Shown here: positions 60,945 through 64,000 of the stretch, piece after piece
Position numbering within the stretch: the first letter of the stretch is position 1
How the letters are laid out: every line of letters starts with the position of its first letter
Source: Clostridiales bacterium
Lineage (GTDB): Bacteria > Bacillota > Clostridia > Lachnospirales > Lachnospiraceae
Direction of reading: 5' to 3'
Assembly: GCA_012520655.1 (NCBI GenBank)
Contig: JAAYNW010000039.1
Location: 1-64,000, forward strand
Length of the DNA: 64,000 nucleotides
Translations under genes and position numbers: made by a program
Notes under the pieces: model-generated
The model's input: only the letters and a program-made list of their open reading frames with translations
Told to the model about the DNA's origin: nothing
The model's database searches: none

Positions 60945-61319
60945 TCATGCTTTCCAAAGACCATGCAAATTGCAATATTCGTACACAGCCTCTACTGCGT
61001 CATCTTCGGTAATTGAGAAAGTTGCGGTAGGTTCTGTGCCGGGAGTTAAATATTTTATTTGATAACCCTGCTTTGTCTGAAGAGCCACCCACTGGATATA
61101 ATGCTCTGGAAGCATCGGATGAGGAACGGAGCCAACTGATACAACGACTTTTGTTCCATCAACGGAATATACAGGAACATGCTTCTCCTGAGCGGCATCG
61201 GTAGTGTTTGCCACAATCTCTTTCATACTTTCTCCGCAGCATACTACGGATACCCCTTTGTCTTCTACGTAAACAATAATATTTCCACAATGATTACATT
61301 TAAAAAATTTCAAATCCAT
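60945..61319 (-). CDS. Desulfoferrodoxin (superoxide reductase)
   Basis: A 124-residue two-domain iron protein that reduces superoxide to peroxide. The N-terminal desulforedoxin domain has four cysteines (FKCNHCG near residue 8 and VVCCGE near 27). The catalytic Fe(His)4(Cys) centre is represented by EKHVPV, GSVPHPMLPEHYI and YEYCNLHGLWKA. GGAGGG precedes ATG 61319. Electrons probably come from a rubredoxin such as the one encoded at 13971. It is a single gene with its own promoter. Confidence 0.94.
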   Translation of the reverse strand: MDLKFFKCNHCGNIIVYVEDKGVSVVCCGESMKEIVANTTDAAQEKHVPVYSVDGTKVVVSVGSVPHPMLPEHYIQWVALQTKQGYQIKYLTPGTEPTATFSITEDDAVEAVYEYCNLHGLWKA

Positions 61320-61369
61320 ATTGTTCCCTCCTTGTGAATAAATAATAAATGATGATTTTTATCACTTTT

Positions 61370-61398
61370 ATCATAATATTTAATGATAGTGCTGTCAA
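61370..61398 (-). promoter_or_regulatory. Promoter of the desulfoferrodoxin gene
   Basis: On the minus strand TTGACA (61393-61398) and TATGAT (61370-61375) are 17 bases apart. No clear PerR or Rex box is visible. Confidence 0.72.
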
Positions 61399-61425
61399 AT
61401 TATTTTGCGGATTAGGAATTAAAAA

Positions 61426-62100
61426 CTAGCAGGAGGTTACCTCCAGATAGCCGAGTAATTTGCTCGTATCATAATATTCCATAATACCTAGGCTGGGATC
61501 GTAAAATTTGCCGTCATAGTGTACGAGATAGTGACCAAACCGTCCCATTCTTTCAATGATAATACAGCATTTCGGAAAGGTTACTTCCTCGCCGCTACCC
61601 GGATAGATAATCGTGCCGGTATGGCCGATGCCGTAGTAGTTAAGGGCGGGAATGAGTCTTCCCATGGTAGCCTGCCATTCGCGGAAGCCCATGTCGCTGA
61701 TGACTTCGGCAAGGGTAACGCCAGCCAGCATCGCCACGCACGTTTGTCCACAGAGACCGTCAGCCGGCTGAATAAGAATGTTCATGCTGTCAATCTTACG
61801 GATGGGGTGCTCCAGACTATAAGGGCTTTCCTTACCTATTTCTATTAGACTGTTGGATATATGCAATAATATTCTATGAACTTTTGTAATGTCAACGTGA
61901 GATACATCTTCCTCATTCAAGTAAATTTTGTAATTGCCTTTCTCTTCGGGCAGCAGTTCGCATTCGATTACTTTATTATCTAAAGTAATATCTGCATGGA
62001 TAAAACCTCTCTGCTGACACACCTCCCAAACGTTAAAAGGGATACGGATAGAAAAAATATCCTCCAGCTTTTCGATTTTACCATTAAAGAAATACCTCAT
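61426..62100 (-). CDS. C39/papain-like cysteine peptidase-like protein of unknown role
   Basis: A 224-residue soluble protein. The first 100 residues form a beta-rich N-terminal part of unknown family (MRYFFNGKIEKLEDIFSIRIPFNVW). The second half has a C39-like pattern: IQPADGLCGQTCVAMLAG with the Gln and candidate nucleophilic Cys, then GRFGHYLVHYDGKFYDPS with candidate His and Asp. No secretion signal is seen. It is a possible intracellular peptidase, transglutaminase-like enzyme or inactive relative. ATG 62100 is close behind AGGAGG; the frame extends to 62160 but without a site. No operon partners. Confidence 0.6.
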   Translation of the reverse strand: MRYFFNGKIEKLEDIFSIRIPFNVWEVCQQRGFIHADITLDNKVIECELLPEEKGNYKIYLNEEDVSHVDITKVHRILLHISNSLIEIGKESPYSLEHPIRKIDSMNILIQPADGLCGQTCVAMLAGVTLAEVISDMGFREWQATMGRLIPALNYYGIGHTGTIIYPGSGEEVTFPKCCIIIERMGRFGHYLVHYDGKFYDPSLGIMEYYDTSKLLGYLEVTSC

Positions 62101-62160
62101 ATATAAACCTCCTGTGTAAATAAAGAATAAATTATAGCATTGCTCAATTTCCGCCCCCAA

Positions 62161-62439
62161 TTATACTAAGAATGTAACAGATTTTTTTTGTTCTGGAAAC
62201 ACTTTTAACGTAAGTTTTTACAAAGTATTTAAAAAAAAACATACTGATAAAAAAGTGTCAAACCCGTTAATTTATTAACGTTAGAAAACACTTTAAATAT
62301 ATGAAATATTGATTAAATAATTTGTCAAATTTAAAATAATATTAAAAAATATTGACGTTATGAAATTTACATGCTTAAAATGAAAAAAGAGCTATTGCAA
62401 TTATAAAATATGAACAAAGTTTTGATAAGGGATAAAGGA
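62161..62439 (+). promoter_or_regulatory. Control region of the sugar-sensing operon
   Basis: TTGACG (62352-62357) and TTAAAA (62375-62380), 17 apart, are a weak promoter. Upstream is a perfect palindrome CGTTAATTTATTAACG (62265-62280), enclosed by AAAGTGT (62252-62258) and ACACTTT (62288-62294); a further ACACTTT is at 62199-62205. These repeats suggest a regulator site. No gene is seen in the interval. Confidence 0.5.
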
Positions 62440-63468
62440 ATGGAAGAAAACAGAAAAGTTTTTATTATCTGTATCAGTATAATATCATTAGTAATTTTGA
62501 CTATAATAGGCAGTCTTGTCTTTTTCAAAATACAGACCGGAAAAATAACGAAGGTATTGGATAATGAAGAACGTGAAGCGTATGAAAAATATTATGTTAT
62601 GATTGTTAATGACAGAACTTCTGAATTCTGGAAGGCAGTTTACGATGGAGTCAAAGAGGACGGACAGGCAACAAATGTCTACGTAGAGATGTTTGGAAAT
62701 AATTTGTCGGAAGAGTATTCCCGGGAAGAACTTATGAAAGTTGCTATTAATTCTCAGGTAGACGGAATCATTGTAGAGGCAGACGAAAGTGCAAGGATGA
62801 CTGAGCTTATAAATGAGGCGGTTAATCAGCAAATTCCTGTAGTTACAGTACTGGGAGATAATACCGGCGGAGAACGGCAAAGCTTTGTCGGTGTCGGGAG
62901 TTATAACCTCGGGCGCGAATACGGGAGGCAGGTAATAGAACTATGCGGCCAAAGCAAGAAGGATGTGCTGATACTGATGAGCGGCAGCTCCGACGGCACG
63001 AATCAAAATGTGTTGTTTTCGGGTATTCAAGAAACTGCCATGAATGAAATGCCCAAAGGAGGCAGTGCGCACCTTGAGATGAAACTGGTTGACAACGAGA
63101 ATACATTTTCAGCTGAAGAATCCATTCGGGACATTTTCATGAGTCCGGGAATGCTGCCGGATATTATCATTTGTCTGGATGAATTGAGCACTGCTTGTGT
63201 ATATCAGGCAGTAGTCGATTATAATAAAGTAGGAAGCATAGATATTATTGGATATTATGATGCTCCGCCGATACTTCAGGCAATAGAGAGAAACGTAATA
63301 TATTCAACGATTTCTATAGATACAAGCCAGATGGGGAGACTTTGTGTGGAGGCCCTGAATGAATTTTACGAGCTTGGCAATGTCAGCGAGTATTTTTCGG
63401 TAGATGTTACCGTAATCAACTCAGATAATGTTGCAAGTTATATTGGAGACGGCAAGAACTATGATTGA
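62440..63468 (+). CDS. Membrane-anchored sugar-binding sensor protein
   Basis: A 342-residue protein. A helix at residues 6-30 (VFIICISIISLVILTIIGSLVFF) anchors it without a lipobox, and the rest is a Peripla_BP_4 domain (YYVMIVNDRTSEFWKAVYDGVKEDG, then NSQVDGIIVEADES). It overlaps a sensor kinase gene by eight bases, so it probably binds a sugar outside the cell and passes the signal to that kinase rather than to a transporter. ATG 62440 follows AAGG by nine bases; ATG 62410 has no ribosome site. Confidence 0.82.
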   Translation: MEENRKVFIICISIISLVILTIIGSLVFFKIQTGKITKVLDNEEREAYEKYYVMIVNDRTSEFWKAVYDGVKEDGQATNVYVEMFGNNLSEEYSREELMKVAINSQVDGIIVEADESARMTELINEAVNQQIPVVTVLGDNTGGERQSFVGVGSYNLGREYGRQVIELCGQSKKDVLILMSGSSDGTNQNVLFSGIQETAMNEMPKGGSAHLEMKLVDNENTFSAEESIRDIFMSPGMLPDIIICLDELSTACVYQAVVDYNKVGSIDIIGYYDAPPILQAIERNVIYSTISIDTSQMGRLCVEALNEFYELGNVSEYFSVDVTVINSDNVASYIGDGKNYD

Positions 63469-64000
63469 GAAGCTTTTAAATAAGAATAGAAAAAGTATCC
63501 GTGATATGTCATTACAGACAAAGATTGCACTGACTCTGGTAACCAGCAGCGTTATTATTTTTGTTGTCAATTTATTTATGTATATCAATATTAACAGCAT
63601 GGTTAATAAGTTAGATGCGGTATACCAAGGAAATGTCAAGCTGAATGAACTAAATGATGCGTTAACCAATGTACAGACCAGTATGACCGTTTATCTGAAT
63701 ACAAAGTCATCGGATTCTATGGAGGATTACTATAGAAGTGAGCAGAACTATCAATCTATGATGCTGGAGCTGAATGATACTATCAGTAACAATCAGTTGC
63801 TTCTCATGGAGAGAAATATACGCCATATGTCCGACAACTATCTGGAACTGACTAATCAGACGGTAGAGGCAAAACGCGGACGGAATGTTGAAAAATATAA
63901 GGTCCGCTATGAGAATGCAAGTGAGCTATACGAATATATAAGTACGTATATATATAGCCTGAATAATGAACAGTTTAAAAATAATTCCCTGACATATGAA
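63461..64000 (+). CDS. Sensor histidine kinase, N-terminal part (runs off the window)
   Basis: The frame is open from ATG 63461 to the window end (180 codons). Residues 18-45 (LQTKIALTLVTSSVIIFVVNLFMYINI) form a membrane helix, followed by a helical extracellular region with coiled-coil periodicity (LNELNDALTNVQTSMTVYLNT). This is the usual start of YesM/LytS-type kinases that partner with sugar-binding proteins and AraC-type regulators; the kinase domain itself lies beyond the window. The start overlaps the preceding gene by eight bases, implying coupling. Confidence 0.7.
   Translation, partial: MIEKLLNKNRKSIRDMSLQTKIALTLVTSSVIIFVVNLFMYININSMVNKLDAVYQGNVKLNELNDALTNVQTSMTVYLNTKSSDSMEDYYRSEQNYQSMMLELNDTISNNQLLLMERNIRHMSDNYLELTNQTVEAKRGRNVEKYKVRYENASELYEYISTYIYSLNNEQFKNNSLTYE

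Noticed and set aside
1-64000. CRISPR arrays, transposases, phage genes, rRNA, replication origin
   Set aside because: No regularly spaced repeats, no transposase or integrase-like frames, and no rRNA sequence were recognised on either strand.

Overview
The window looks like a chromosomal segment of a spore-forming, strictly anaerobic Firmicute, most likely of the Lachnospiraceae (class Clostridia). The evidence is sporulation genes (yabP, yabQ, a spoIIE phosphatase, cotS-like kinase, a YtvI/PerM-type membrane protein), anaerobic metabolism and oxygen defence (pyruvate:ferredoxin oxidoreductase, rubredoxin, flavoredoxin-rubredoxin fusion, desulfoferrodoxin, FeoAB), a short archaeal-type ProRS under a T-box, and many LacI/ABC sugar-uptake units. 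The genus cannot be named from sequence reading alone. No insertion sequence, prophage, CRISPR array or rRNA was seen.

Layout. 1-2108: end of an AI-2E-type permease and an O-antigen-ligase-like membrane protein. 2206-10195: a LacI regulator facing a minus-strand operon of ribose-type ABC transporter (binding protein, ATPase, two permeases), an AllA-like protein and a DhaK/DhaL kinase pair. The regulator and operon promoters share phased TTTAGT repeats. 10591-14129: a truncated Xre fragment, Ca/Na antiporter, T-box-controlled proS and rubredoxin. 14179-19244: nifJ and, divergently, ackA, together making acetyl-CoA and then ATP from acetyl phosphate. 19312-30638: a housekeeping and sporulation block (cca, cotS-like, PEGA protein, HU, rqcP, yabP, yabQ, divIC, spoIIE, tilS, hpt, ftsH) with Bacillus-like order. 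30639-33379: a possible small RNA, a GH13 amylase, tRNA-Tyr and tRNA-Leu.

33454-40535: a second LacI regulator divergent from an operon for a cyclitol- or sugar-like compound (Gfo/Idh/MocA dehydrogenase, binding protein, ATPase, permease, isomerase/epimerase). 40637-48766: a LysM protein, flavin reductase-rubredoxin, bioY with a BirA-like operator, a DUF1284 protein, a MerR-TipAS regulator, a DtxR-type regulator with feoA-feoB, TraX and a zinc-ribbon protein. 48763-51230: an Agr-like LytTR/GHKL two-component pair with a divergent 53-residue peptide gene and no agrB in view. 51452-60868: a galactoside-utilisation locus (GH2, LacI, ABC transporter of the LplB/YtcP/LipO type, GH35) tied together by repeated TGAAACCGATTTCA operators; one permease carries a frameshift. 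60945-64000: desulfoferrodoxin, a C39-like protein of unknown role, and a membrane-anchored sugar-binding protein overlapping the start of a sensor kinase that runs off the window.

The most interesting items are the peptide plus AgrC/AgrA-like pair without AgrB, the SpoIIE lacking its membrane domain but keeping a Spo0A-type 21-bp-spaced promoter, the promoter-terminator unit with C-rich motifs after ftsH, the unusual DhaK-type kinase inside an ABC operon, and the recurrence of stem-loops directly after all three ABC binding-protein genes. All family names come from motif recognition by eye; no database search was run.
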